A stretch of 22,136 bases of DNA from JBDREW01 sp043819385 (GTDB lineage: Bacteria > Patescibacteriota > Minisyncoccia > Minisyncoccales > GWA2-38-27), in assembly GCA_043819385.1 (NCBI GenBank), contig JBDREW010000034.1, positions 1 to 22,136 on the forward strand, in the 5' to 3' direction. A model generated the notes under the pieces. The model searched no databases. It saw only the letters and a list, made by a program, of their open reading frames with translations, and was not told the origin of the DNA. Shown in pieces: positions 15,033 to 21,846 of this stretch. The stretch's first letter is position 1. Every line of letters begins with the position of its first letter. The translations under genes and the position numbers were made by a program.

Positions 15033-16815
15033 AAACTTTTGTATTATTTCTCATATTGATCATGGTAAATCAACTTTAGCTGATCGTTTTTTAGAATTGG
15101 GTAAAGCGATATCTTCAAAAAAAATGAGACCTCAATTTTTAGATATGATGGATTTAGAGAGAGAAAGGGGAATTACTATTAAACTTCAACCAATTAGATT
15201 GAAGTTTAAAATTAAAGATAACCAAGAATATATTTTGAATTTAATAGATACTCCTGGTCATGTAGATTTTAGTTATGAAGTTTCTCGATCGTTAGCTGCA
15301 GTAGAAGGAGCAATTTTATTGGTTGATGCTAATTCTGGAATTCAGGCACAAACATTAGCTAATTTAGAATTAGCTCAAAAACAGAATTTAGTAATTATTC
15401 CTGTGGTTAATAAAATAGATTTACCTCAAGCAAGAATAGAGAGAGCAGTTGAAGAATTATCAAATCTTTTGGAAATTGAAAAATCAGAGATTATAAAAAT
15501 ATCAGCTAAAAATGGAACTAATGTTGAAAAAATTATTGAAGCAATAATTGAAAAAATTCCAAGTCCTAAGATAGAGGGTATGGGAAAACCCTTTAGAGCT
15601 TTAATTTTTGATTCAAAATATGATGTATATAAAGGAGTAATCGCATATGTAAGAGTAATAGATGGAGAAATAGAAAAAAATGATAAGATAGAGCTTATGG
15701 CAACCAATGCAAAAGGTGATGCAAAAGATATCGGTTTTTTTATTCCTGAAATGTCTTCTCAGAAAAAAATAGAAAAAGGAGAGATTGGATATATTGCAAC
15801 TGGGATTAAAGAGCCAGGTAAAGTTAGAGTAGGTGATACTATAATAAAATTAGATAAGGTCGGATCTCGTTCAATTGCTTTGGAGGGATATAAGGAAATT
15901 AAGCCAATGGTTTTTGCAAGTTTATTTCCAGAGAATCCCGATGATTTCGATTTATTAAAAGATGCTTTATCTAAATTAAAATTGAATGATCCATCTTTGT
16001 TTTTTGAACCAGAAACTAAAGAAGCATTAGGTAGGGGTTTTAGATGTGGTTTTTTAGGAACTTTACATACTGAAATTGTTTCTGAACGGATTCAAAGAGA
16101 ATTTAATTTAGGATTAATAATTTCTACTCCGTCTGTTACTTATAGAATAAATGAGGGTATGGATGATGAGAAAACTATTTATTCTGCAACTGATTGGCCA
16201 GATCAAGGTCAAATAAAAGAAGTAAAAGAACCATGGGTATATTTAGAAGTAATAAGTCCAATTAAATATATTGGTCCTTTGTCAGATGTATTAAAAAATC
16301 TTAGAGGAAATTATATTGAAACAAAATATCTTACATCTGAAAGAATGATTTTAATTTACGAAGTTCCTTTAGCAGAAATTATTACTAATCTATATGATAA
16401 AATAAAAAGTATAACTCAGGGATATGGATCAATGAATTATAGAGTGATAGATTATAGAAAAGGGGAGTTAGTTAAAATGGATATTTTAATTGCTGAAGAA
16501 AAACAAGAAGCATTTTCAAAAATTGTTCCTGAAAAATTTGCTCAACAAGAGGGTAGAGTTTTAGTAGAAAAAATAAAGAAGTTTTTACCTTCTCAACAAT
16601 TTTCAGTTCCTATCCAAGCGGCAATAGGTGGTAAGATTATTGCCAGAGAAACAAAAAAAGCCCAGAGAAAAGATGTTACAGGGGCTTTGTATGGAGGAGA
16701 TTATAGTAGAAAAAGAAAATTATTAGAAAAACAGAAAAAAGGCAAGAAAGCAATGAAAGAAAAGGCTAAAATTAAAATGAACTCAAAGGTATTTTTAGAT
16801 GTTTTTAGAGGATAA
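15019..16815 (+). CDS. lepA: Elongation factor 4 (LepA)
   Basis: Ribosome-bound translational GTPase implicated in back-translocation and in biogenesis. The 598 residues are full length (E. coli 599). G1 is 'SHIDHGKST' (11-19), with Ser for the usual Ala. The switch I region is 'DMMDLERERGITIK', G3 'DTPGHVDFSYEVSRSL', and G4 'NKIDLP'. Later blocks 'GFRCGFLGTLHTEIV' and the C-terminal LepA-specific 'DVTGALYGGDYSRKRKLLEK' confirm the assignment over EF-G. The ATG lies inside the last codons of murJ. No terminator is visible downstream; a small minus-strand gene converges on it 4 nt past its stop. Confidence 0.97.
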   Translation: MKNIRNFCIISHIDHGKSTLADRFLELGKAISSKKMRPQFLDMMDLERERGITIKLQPIRLKFKIKDNQEYILNLIDTPGHVDFSYEVSRSLAAVEGAILLVDANSGIQAQTLANLELAQKQNLVIIPVVNKIDLPQARIERAVEELSNLLEIEKSEIIKISAKNGTNVEKIIEAIIEKIPSPKIEGMGKPFRALIFDSKYDVYKGVIAYVRVIDGEIEKNDKIELMATNAKGDAKDIGFFIPEMSSQKKIEKGEIGYIATGIKEPGKVRVGDTIIKLDKVGSRSIALEGYKEIKPMVFASLFPENPDDFDLLKDALSKLKLNDPSLFFEPETKEALGRGFRCGFLGTLHTEIVSERIQREFNLGLIISTPSVTYRINEGMDDEKTIYSATDWPDQGQIKEVKEPWVYLEVISPIKYIGPLSDVLKNLRGNYIETKYLTSERMILIYEVPLAEIITNLYDKIKSITQGYGSMNYRVIDYRKGELVKMDILIAEEKQEAFSKIVPEKFAQQEGRVLVEKIKKFLPSQQFSVPIQAAIGGKIIARETKKAQRKDVTGALYGGDYSRKRKLLEKQKKGKKAMKEKAKIKMNSKVFLDVFRG

Positions 16816-16819
16816 AGAA

Positions 16820-16921
16820 TTAAAAAAGAGGTGCCAAGCTAAAAGCTACCATGCTTAAAACAACCATAGATATTGCGATAATCCAAATTATTTTACCAAT
16901 TGATTTTGCAGTTATTTTCAT
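16820..16921 (-). CDS. 33-residue single-helix membrane peptide
   Basis: A short frame on the minus strand: ATG at 16921-16919, TAA at 16822-16820. It encodes a basic N-terminus (MKITAKSIGK), one hydrophobic helix (about 11-29, IIWIIAISMVVLSMVAFSLA) and a short PLF end. That layout fits a real inner-membrane peptide with its N-terminus inside the cell. I recall similar tiny proteins ending in '-PLF' in CPR genomes but cannot verify this here. TATAAT (on the minus strand) lies just upstream of the start. No Shine-Dalgarno site is visible, as for most genes in the window. It fills the gap between lepA and hairpin element 2. Confidence 0.55.
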   Translation of the reverse strand: MKITAKSIGKIIWIIAISMVVLSMVAFSLAPLF

Positions 16922-16974
16922 AATATTATAATATATTAAATGAGTGATATAGATTTTTTAAACTTAAAATTAAT

Positions 16975-17047
16975 GCAAGAATTAAGATATTTTTCAATTC
17001 GCCAAACCCACGGCCTGTCCGAGATTGAAAAATATCTTAATTCTTGC
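16975..17047. repeat. Large hairpin element 2, upstream of the ftsB-like gene
   Basis: A perfect 24-bp stem (left arm starts GCAAGAATTAAGATATTT) with a 25-nt loop TCGCCAAACCCACGGCC... ending CCGAG. The reverse complement of the loop of element 1 differs from this loop at only about four bases. Outside the stem, ATTAAATGAGTGATATA (from 16936) and its imperfect complement ending in TTTAAT at about 17078 extend the inverted repeat. Confidence 0.9.
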
Positions 17048-17095
17048 TTAAATACTTATATATCATTCATTATTTAATTAATAACTAATAATTCT

Positions 17096-17518
17096 ATGAT
17101 ACCAAAGATTGAGAAAAATAAAAAGGATAAGTCATATAAAGAAATTATTTTTTGGGTTGTTATTGTTATAGTAGCTATTACACTAATAAGTATTTTGGTT
17201 TCTGGTAATATAAGAATGAAGAATAAGCGAGAAGAATACAATTCTCAGATTGAATTATTAAAAAAACAAATTGAAGAAACAGAAAGGAAAACAAAAGAAT
17301 TAGAAAAAGGAGTTTCTCAAGCAGGGAGTAAAGAACAACTAGAAAAAATCGCTCGAGAACAGCTTGGTTTAAAAGCTCCAGGAGAAGAAGTTGTTGTTAT
17401 TAGTAAGGAAGAAGATGAACAAGAAAATTTTTCTGTTAAAAAAGAAGAAGATGAGCAAGAAAATCAAAGTTTTTTAAATCCAAGAACTTGGTGGGAATGG
17501 ATTGTAGGGAATGAATAA
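17096..17518 (+). CDS. FtsB/DivIC-like septum formation initiator
   Basis: A 140-residue bitopic membrane protein of the divisome. After a short basic cytoplasmic segment comes one membrane helix (about 19-40, FWVVIVIVAITLISILVSG). Next is a coiled coil (about 42-78, EEYNSQIELLKKQIEETER) and then 'LEKIAREQLGLKAPGEEVV', the characteristic FtsB/DivIC end where the chain leaves the coil. The acidic tail holds the repeat KEEDEQEN twice, 12 residues apart. It ends in a Trp-rich WWEWIVGNE. The family normally links FtsL and FtsQ/DivIB at the septum. It lies 48 nt after hairpin element 2 and just before two tRNA genes; ftsEX are 1.7 kb downstream. Confidence 0.85.
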   Translation: MIPKIEKNKKDKSYKEIIFWVVIVIVAITLISILVSGNIRMKNKREEYNSQIELLKKQIEETERKTKELEKGVSQAGSKEQLEKIAREQLGLKAPGEEVVVISKEEDEQENFSVKKEEDEQENQSFLNPRTWWEWIVGNE

Positions 17519-17543
17519 AGAAGTATTAAGTATTATGTATTAA

Positions 17544-17614
17544 GCGGGATTAGTATAGTGGTAATACGTTTGCTTCCCAAGCAAAAGACGCGAGTTCGAT
17601 TCTCGTATCCCGCT
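17544..17614 (+). tRNA. tRNA-Gly (CCC)
   Basis: A 71-nt cloverleaf: acceptor GCGGGAT / ATCCCGC, anticodon loop TTCCCAA on a TTTGC/GCAAA stem, T-loop GTTCGATTC. Anticodon CCC reads GGG. The 3' CCA is not encoded. It is separated from tRNA-Thr by 2 nt. Confidence 0.95.
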
Positions 17615-17616
17615 TT

Positions 17617-17689
17617 GCCGATGTAGCTCAACTGGTAGAGCAATACTTTCGTAAAGTATAGGCAGTCGGTTCAAGTCCGACCATCGGCT
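17617..17689 (+). tRNA. tRNA-Thr (CGT)
   Basis: A 73-nt cloverleaf: acceptor GCCGATG / CATCGGC, D-loop AGCTCAACTGGTAGAGC, anticodon loop TTCGTAA on an ATACT/AGTAT stem, T-loop GTTCAAGTC. Anticodon CGT reads ACG. CCA is not encoded. It directly follows tRNA-Gly. Confidence 0.95.
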
Positions 17690-17707
17690 TATTTAATTTT
17701 TAAAAGC

Positions 17708-17735
17708 TTGACAAAAAATTATTAAATGATATAAT
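17708..17735 (+). promoter_or_regulatory. Near-consensus promoter, extended -10
   Basis: TTGACA (17708-17713), 16-bp spacer, TATAAT (17730-17735) preceded by TG-A. Predicted start is about 17742. It has the same layout as the promoter of the minus-strand unassigned RNA. Confidence 0.85.
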
Positions 17736-17741
17736 TTAAAT

Positions 17742-17955
17742 AATAGAATAAAGGATAGTCTTAATGACTATCTTGCAAAGACGATTGATGAACTGGACTT
17801 GAGGCAAAGATTTTGCTTCCTTTAGTAGGTTTAATTATCTATTTTCATATTATGTGATTATCAAAAAAAATATATCACATAATGTTGATTTGAAGTTTAG
17901 TCAGGTGTTCTCAATTGTCAAAGGGCTGTGGTACTAGTACTCCCAGCCCTTTTTT
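17742..17955 (+). ncRNA. Second unassigned structured RNA
   Basis: A unit of about 215 nt with a strong promoter and a terminator but no credible reading frame. A 5' hairpin GATAGTC-TTAAT-GACTATC (17754-17772) precedes a closing helix of 13 bp with one bulge (17780-17793 with 17907-17919). That helix encloses two hairpins: GAGGCAAA-GAT-TTTGCTTC (17801-17819) and a 10-bp ATTATGTGAT/ATCACATAAT stem (17849-17883). The unit lies between tRNA-Thr and the prfB region. It is not a tRNA or tmRNA (no T-arm), shows no SRP core, and does not match the single-rod shape of 6S RNA. The terminator separates it from prfB, so it is probably a free RNA. A prfB leader role is less likely. Confidence 0.65.
17923..17955 (+). 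terminator. Terminator of the second unassigned RNA
   Basis: GGGCTG / CAGCCC stem with a TGGTACTAGTACTCC loop, followed by a T6-7 run. Confidence 0.8.
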
Positions 17956-17993
17956 AATTTTTTGAAATATGTAATAATAAAAATGAAAAGATA

Positions 17994-18015
17994 AAATATG
18001 TCAGATTTAAATTTT
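17994..18015. repeat. 22-bp direct repeat, left copy (duplicated prfB start)
   Basis: Identical over 22 bp to 18145-18166 and includes an ATG (17998) followed by TCAGATTTAAAT. It lies left of the GC-rich palindromic cluster; the right copy holds the true prfB start. The left ATG is out of frame with prfB (151 nt apart) and leads to a spurious frame of under 60 codons. Confidence 0.9.
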
Positions 18016-18024
18016 TCTTCTCCT

Positions 18025-18134
18025 GAGACCCGACTTTCTTTCCTGAGACCCGACCTCCCTAAAACTTTTCCCTCTCCTTGGAGGTCGGGGCTCTACCAGC
18101 TTCTCCCTTCCCTCTCAAAGAGAGGTCGGGTCTC
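18025..18134. repeat. GC-rich palindromic repeat, copy 3 (nested pair)
   Basis: Two left halves (GAGACCCGAC at 18025 and GAGACCCGACCTCC at 18045) and two right halves (GGAGGTCGGGGCTC to 18093 and AGAGGTCGGGTCTC to 18134). The outer pair is perfectly complementary (GAGACCCGAC / GTCGGGTCTC). The cluster sits between two 22-bp direct repeats, directly before prfB, and could lie in its leader. Confidence 0.85.
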
Positions 18135-18144
18135 TTCAAACTAT

Positions 18145-18166
18145 AAATATGTCAGATTTAAATTTT
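18145..18166. repeat. 22-bp direct repeat, right copy (functional prfB start)
   Basis: Right copy of the repeat at 17994-18015. Its ATG (18149) opens the prfB frame that leads into the programmed frameshift. Confidence 0.9.
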
Positions 18167-19256
18167 AAAATTAAAGAATTACAAAATAAACTCCATCATT
18201 TGATGGACTGTCTTTGATATAAATAAAAAGAAAAAAAGAATAGAGGAGTTAGAAAAGATTGCTCAAGAGCCAAATTTTTGGGAAGATACAGAAAAAGCTG
18301 GAGAAATAAATCAAGAAATGTTTGATTTAAAAGAAGAGATTGATAATTTTAACAAACTAAAATTAGAATTAGATGAATTGAACGAATTAATAGATTTAGC
18401 TGAAAAAGACGAGAAGATATATCAAGAGCTTGAAAAGAAATATAATGATTTTGAAAAGAAATTTGAAAAAGAAGAAACTCATATTTTTCTCTCAGGAAAA
18501 TATGATAAAAATAATGCTATTTTACAGATATTTTCAGGAGCAGGTGGAGTAGATGCTCAAGATTGGGCAACGATGTTATTAAGAATGTTTGAAAGGTATT
18601 GTCAAAATAAAAAATTCAAAATAAAAAAAATACAGCAGTCATTTGGAGAAGCAGGAGGACCAGAAGGAAGGATTGGAACAAAATCAGCTACATTAGAAAT
18701 TAAAGGAAAATTCGCTTATGGTATATTAAAAAAAGAAACAGGAGTGCATAGATTAGTTCGTCAGTCACCTTTTTCTTCAAAAGATCTTAGACATACTTCA
18801 TTTGTTTTAGTTGAGGTTATACCTGAAATTACAAAGAAACAAGAGGATGAAATTAAAATTAAATCAGATGATTTAAAAATAGAAACTTTTAGAGCATCAG
18901 GTCCGGGTGGTCAACATGTTAATAAACGTGAATCAGCAGTAAGAATTATTCATATTCCAACAGGAATAAGTGTAAGTTCTCAGGAGGAACGTCTTCAAGG
19001 ATTAAATAAAGAAAAGGCAATGAAAGTTTTGTATTCAAAACTTTCTCAATTAAAAGAAAAAGAACGTAAAGAAAAAATAAAAGAAATAAGAGGGGATATG
19101 ATTTCAGCTAGTTGGGGCAACCAAATAAGATCTTATGTTTTTCATCCATATAAATTAATAAAAGATCTTCGTACTGGAATAGAGACCTCTAATGTTGAAA
19201 AAGTTTTAGATGGAGAATTAGATGAATTTATAGAAGTAGAAATAAAAGAAAAATAA
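18149..19256 (+). CDS. prfB: Peptide chain release factor 2, programmed +1 frameshift
   Basis: RF2 recognises UAA and UGA and triggers peptide release. The ATG at 18149 opens 22 codons ending CTT TGA (18212-18217). Skipping the T at 18215 gives GAT ATA AAT... and an open frame to 19256, for a total of 368 residues (E. coli 365). This is the classic CUU-UGA autoregulatory site, here followed by U instead of the usual C. The stimulatory Shine-Dalgarno-like element is weak: GATGGAC instead of AGGGGG. Catalytic GGQ in 'GPGGQHVNK' (about 254) and the tripeptide anticodon SPF in 'RQSPFSSKDLRHTSF' (about 206) are intact. A functional RF2 implies UGA is a stop. Its start is flanked by a 22-bp duplication and a palindromic repeat; ftsE follows after 16 nt. 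Confidence 0.95.
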
Positions 19257-19272
19257 TTTAATAATTATTTTT

Positions 19273-19968
19273 ATGATAATTTTAGAAAATATAACAAAAA
19301 TATATCCTTCTCGTTCAGGAGTAGAATCTATTACAGCTTTGAAGGATGTTTCATTAAGAATAGAACCAAAAGAATTTGTTACTATTGCTGGAAAATCAGG
19401 AGCAGGGAAGTCAACATTGTTTAAATTAATTTTAAGAGAAGAAAGACCAACTAATGGTCGGGTTTTTTTTGGTAATTATGATGTAAATACAATTAAAAAT
19501 TCAGATATTCCTGAATTAAGAAGAAGAATAGGAACAGTATTTCAGGATTATAAGTTATTTCCTTTAAAAACAATTTATGAAAATATTGCTTATGTTATGG
19601 AAGTAATGGGAGCTGATGAAGAGGACATTAAAAGAGATGTTTCCCAAATTTTACAAATAGTTGGCTTAGAAGATAGGGAAGAAAATTTTCCGAATGAACT
19701 TTCTGGGGGAGAAAGGCAGAGGGTAGCCATCGCTCGGGCTTTAATTCATCAACCAGAACTTATTTTAGCTGATGAACCAACTGGAAATCTTGATCCTTAT
19801 CATTCCTCTGAAATTATTCGTCTTTTAAAAAGGATTAATGAATCAGGCACAACAGTTATTTTAGCAACTCACAATAAAACAATAATTAATCAATTAAAAA
19901 AAAGAGTAATTACTTTAGAAAATGGAAAAATATTAAGAGATGAAGAAAAAGGACGATTTATATTATAA
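19273..19968 (+). CDS. ftsE: Cell division ATP-binding protein FtsE
   Basis: ABC ATPase that pairs with FtsX to control septal peptidoglycan hydrolases. The 231 residues show Walker A GKSGAGKS (40-47), a Q-loop 'GTVFQDYKLFP', the ABC signature 'NELSGGERQRVAIARAL', Walker B 'LILADEPTGNLDP' and the H-loop 'LATHNKTI'. 'FQDYKLFP' and the overall length fit FtsE better than other ABC proteins, and ftsX is immediately downstream (33 nt). It is 16 nt after prfB, an arrangement also common in other bacteria. There is no Shine-Dalgarno site. Confidence 0.95.
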   Translation: MIILENITKIYPSRSGVESITALKDVSLRIEPKEFVTIAGKSGAGKSTLFKLILREERPTNGRVFFGNYDVNTIKNSDIPELRRRIGTVFQDYKLFPLKTIYENIAYVMEVMGADEEDIKRDVSQILQIVGLEDREENFPNELSGGERQRVAIARALIHQPELILADEPTGNLDPYHSSEIIRLLKRINESGTTVILATHNKTIINQLKKRVITLENGKILRDEEKGRFIL

Positions 19969-20001
19969 TTATAAATTTTTTAATTTTATTTTTTAAAAAT
20001 T

Positions 20002-20910
20002 ATGTTTATTACACTAAAAAGAATATTTAAAATAGGTTTTAACAATTTTTTTAGAAATGTTGGTTTAAGTATTTCAACTATTTTTATTATAGTAATGGTT
20101 GTTTTTCTTGTTACAACACTTTTTCTTTTTAATTTTGCGTCTAAAATTTTAATTGCTGATATTGAAAAGAAAGTTGATGTTTCAGTTTATTTTGAAAAAG
20201 AAGTTTTGACAGAAAATATAATGGAAATTAAATCAGAGCTTGTTAATATGTCGGAAGTAAGAGAAGTTGAGTATGTTTCAAAAGAACAAGCATTAGAAAA
20301 ATTTATTGAAAGACATAGAGATGACCCTGTTTTAATGGAATCATTAACTGAAGTAGGGGAGAATCCATTTTTAGCTTCATTAAGCATTAAAGCAAACGAA
20401 GCATTTCAATATGAAAATATTGTTAGTTTTTTAGACAATGATTCTTATAAAGCGTCAATAAATAAAGTTGATTATTTTCAAAGAAAACCAGTTATTGAAC
20501 GTCTTTTTACAATAACTAATGGAATTAATAGAATTGGAATTACAATAACTATTATTTTAGGAATTATTGCGGTTTTAATCATTTTTAATACTATAAGAAT
20601 AGCTATTTGTAATACTAATCAAGAGATTTCAGTTATGAAATTGGTTGGAGCTTCTAATTGGTTTGTAAGAGGCCCATTCTTGATTCAAGGAATTATTTCA
20701 GGAATTATAGCAACGCTGATTGTTCTTATATCAACTTTTGGAATTACATATTTAATTAATGATAATGTTAAATTTATAGCTCCTCAAATAGATATTTTTT
20801 CAATATTTTTAAGTAGTATTTGGATGTTGATTTCAATCCAACTTTTTGTTAGTGTAGGTCTTGGAATTCTTTCTTCCATGATTGCAGTCCGAAAATATTT
20901 AAAGGTCTAA
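20002..20910 (+). CDS. ftsX: Cell division protein FtsX
   Basis: Membrane subunit of the FtsEX complex that passes the ATPase signal to extracytoplasmic peptidoglycan hydrolase partners. The 302 residues have four membrane helices (about 20-45, 172-195, 222-250, 268-297) with a large external loop between the first two. That loop includes 'VDVSVYFEKEV' and 'VREVEYVSKEQALEKF', typical of FtsX. 'EISVMKLVGASNWFVRGPFL' is the conserved cytoplasmic coupling region of the family. It ends without a clear terminator, 55 nt before a cruciform-like repeat and a toxin-antitoxin pair. Confidence 0.95.
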   Translation: MFITLKRIFKIGFNNFFRNVGLSISTIFIIVMVVFLVTTLFLFNFASKILIADIEKKVDVSVYFEKEVLTENIMEIKSELVNMSEVREVEYVSKEQALEKFIERHRDDPVLMESLTEVGENPFLASLSIKANEAFQYENIVSFLDNDSYKASINKVDYFQRKPVIERLFTITNGINRIGITITIILGIIAVLIIFNTIRIAICNTNQEISVMKLVGASNWFVRGPFLIQGIISGIIATLIVLISTFGITYLINDNVKFIAPQIDIFSIFLSSIWMLISIQLFVSVGLGILSSMIAVRKYLKV

Positions 20911-20964
20911 AAAACATTGATTTTTTATAAATATAATAATGAATAAAAATATATTTTAATATAC

Positions 20965-21032
20965 ATTTTCAGCATTCGCTCGGAATAACAAATAAGTAAA
21001 CTCATTTGTTATTCTCTTGCTCATTTGAAAAT
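20965..21032. repeat. Cruciform-like inverted repeat before the toxin-antitoxin pair
   Basis: Inner stem GAATAACAAAT (20983-20993) / ATTTGTTATTC (21004-21014) with a 10-nt loop, and outer arms ATTTTCA (20965-20971) / TGAAAAT (21026-21032). Tandem AAAAT units (to 21047) then lead into the antitoxin ATG. It could be an operator for autoregulation or the boundary of an inserted cassette. Confidence 0.6.
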
Positions 21033-21048
21033 AAAATAAAATAAAATA

Positions 21049-21249
21049 ATGAGTCAATTTACTATAGAAATAAAACCAAAAGCTAGTGGGAAAGTTTTAA
21101 TCGAAATGGATGCTGAAAAATTTGAGAGGTTAGCAGCTTCTCTTGGTCTTTTTAATTCAGAATTTTTAGAAAGTTTAGATAGAGTAGAAAAAGATTGTAA
21201 AGAAGGTAAAGTTGAAAAAATAAAATCGCTTAAAGAATTAAGAAAATAA
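21049..21249 (+). CDS. Putative antitoxin of a RelE/ParE-type module
   Basis: A 66-residue acidic-basic helical protein directly upstream of a RelE/ParE-family toxin with a 6-nt gap, the usual antitoxin-first order. The N-terminus 'SQFTIEIKPKASGKVLIEM' looks like a beta strand pair. The middle 'DAEKFERLAASLGLFNSEFLESLDRVEKD' is helical, and the tail 'KEGKVEKIKSLKELRK' is the kind of unstructured toxin-wrapping end seen in many small antitoxins. I see no clear ribbon-helix-helix or HTH motif, so DNA binding and family are uncertain. Function is inferred mostly from the neighbour. Confidence 0.7.
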   Translation: MSQFTIEIKPKASGKVLIEMDAEKFERLAASLGLFNSEFLESLDRVEKDCKEGKVEKIKSLKELRK

Positions 21250-21255
21250 TCTATT

Positions 21256-21528
21256 ATGTTTGAAATTCTTGTTACAGAAGAATTTAAAAAGCGATATAGA
21301 AAATTGCCTTTTCATATTCAAAAAAAAGCTGAGAAGAAAGAAGAAGTTTTTTATAAAAATCCTTTTAATCCATTACTCCATATTGAAAAATTTGAACCAA
21401 AAAGAAAAGAAGTGTGGAGTTTTCGTATAGACAAGGAATATAGAATTTTATTTAAATTTGTTAATTCTAATAAAGTTATTTTTATGACTTGTGGCCATCA
21501 TAATTGGGTCTATCGTTATAAATTTTGA
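21256..21528 (+). CDS. RelE/ParE-family toxin
   Basis: A 90-residue toxin-fold protein. 'EILVTEEFKKRYRKLPFHIQKKAEKK' forms the first strand and helical hairpin. 'KFEPKRKEVWSFRIDKEYRILFKFV' and 'VIFMTCGHHNWVYRYKF' give the beta sheet with the conserved R-I-x-x-E-Y-R-I-L-F and G-H-H...Y-R pattern of RelE/YafQ/HigB-like mRNA interferases. Basic residues on the sheet fit RNA binding. ParE-type gyrase poisons share the fold, so the target cannot be told from sequence alone. It ends in TGA, the only such stop I saw among the main genes, 3 nt before tRNA-Gln. Confidence 0.85.
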   Translation: MFEILVTEEFKKRYRKLPFHIQKKAEKKEEVFYKNPFNPLLHIEKFEPKRKEVWSFRIDKEYRILFKFVNSNKVIFMTCGHHNWVYRYKF

Positions 21529-21531
21529 TTT

Positions 21532-21602
21532 TCCGAGGTCGTCTAGTGGTAGGACACAAGGTTCTGGACCTTGTAACTTTGGTTCGAATCCAAGCCTCGG
21601 AG
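21532..21602 (+). tRNA. tRNA-Gln (CTG)
   Basis: A 71-nt cloverleaf: acceptor TCCGAGG / CCTCGGA, anticodon loop TTCTGGA on a CAAGG/CCTTG stem, T-loop GGTTCGAATCC. Anticodon CTG reads CAG. CCA is not encoded. It begins 3 nt after the toxin stop codon, so it is possibly co-transcribed with the toxin-antitoxin pair. Confidence 0.95.
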
Positions 21603-21672
21603 CCGTGAACTATACACTATTCGGTATTTGAGAAGCCATTTATTGTTTTGTATGGTTTTATTATGTATTAAG

Positions 21673-21700
21673 AGATGAGCTTTGCTTATCTATTTTTTTT
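21673..21700 (+). terminator. Probable terminator after tRNA-Gln
   Basis: AGATGAGC-TTT-GCTTATCT stem (one wobble pair) followed by a T8 run. Confidence 0.65.
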
Positions 21701-21709
21701 AAATTTCCC

Positions 21710-21763
21710 GAGCCCCGACCTCTAAAAAAACTTCCTCTCCCTCTCTAAGAGAGGTCGGGGCTC
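21710..21763. repeat. GC-rich palindromic repeat, copy 4
   Basis: A 54-nt element with perfect arms GAGCCCCGACCTCT / AGAGGTCGGGGCTC and inner CCTCTC-TAA-GAGAGG. A T5 run follows the right arm, so it could also end transcription. Its reverse complement matches copy 1. Confidence 0.9.
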
Positions 21764-21786
21764 TTTTTAGTTTTCCCCCTCTTTTT

Positions 21787-21846
21787 TAATTCATTAAAAA
21801 TTAAAACATTCATTCGAAATTCAAAATTAAAAATTCAAAATTGTAA
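21787..21846. repeat. A/T low-complexity repeat tract
   Basis: AATTAAAAATTCAAAATTG-type units between palindromic copies 4 and 5. Closely similar to the tract at 7461-7507. Confidence 0.6.

Noticed and set aside
17998..18166. Short frame starting at the left copy of the prfB start
   Set aside because: It runs through the palindromic repeat, is rich in Pro/Arg/Ser unlike other proteins here, and is best explained by duplication of the prfB start.
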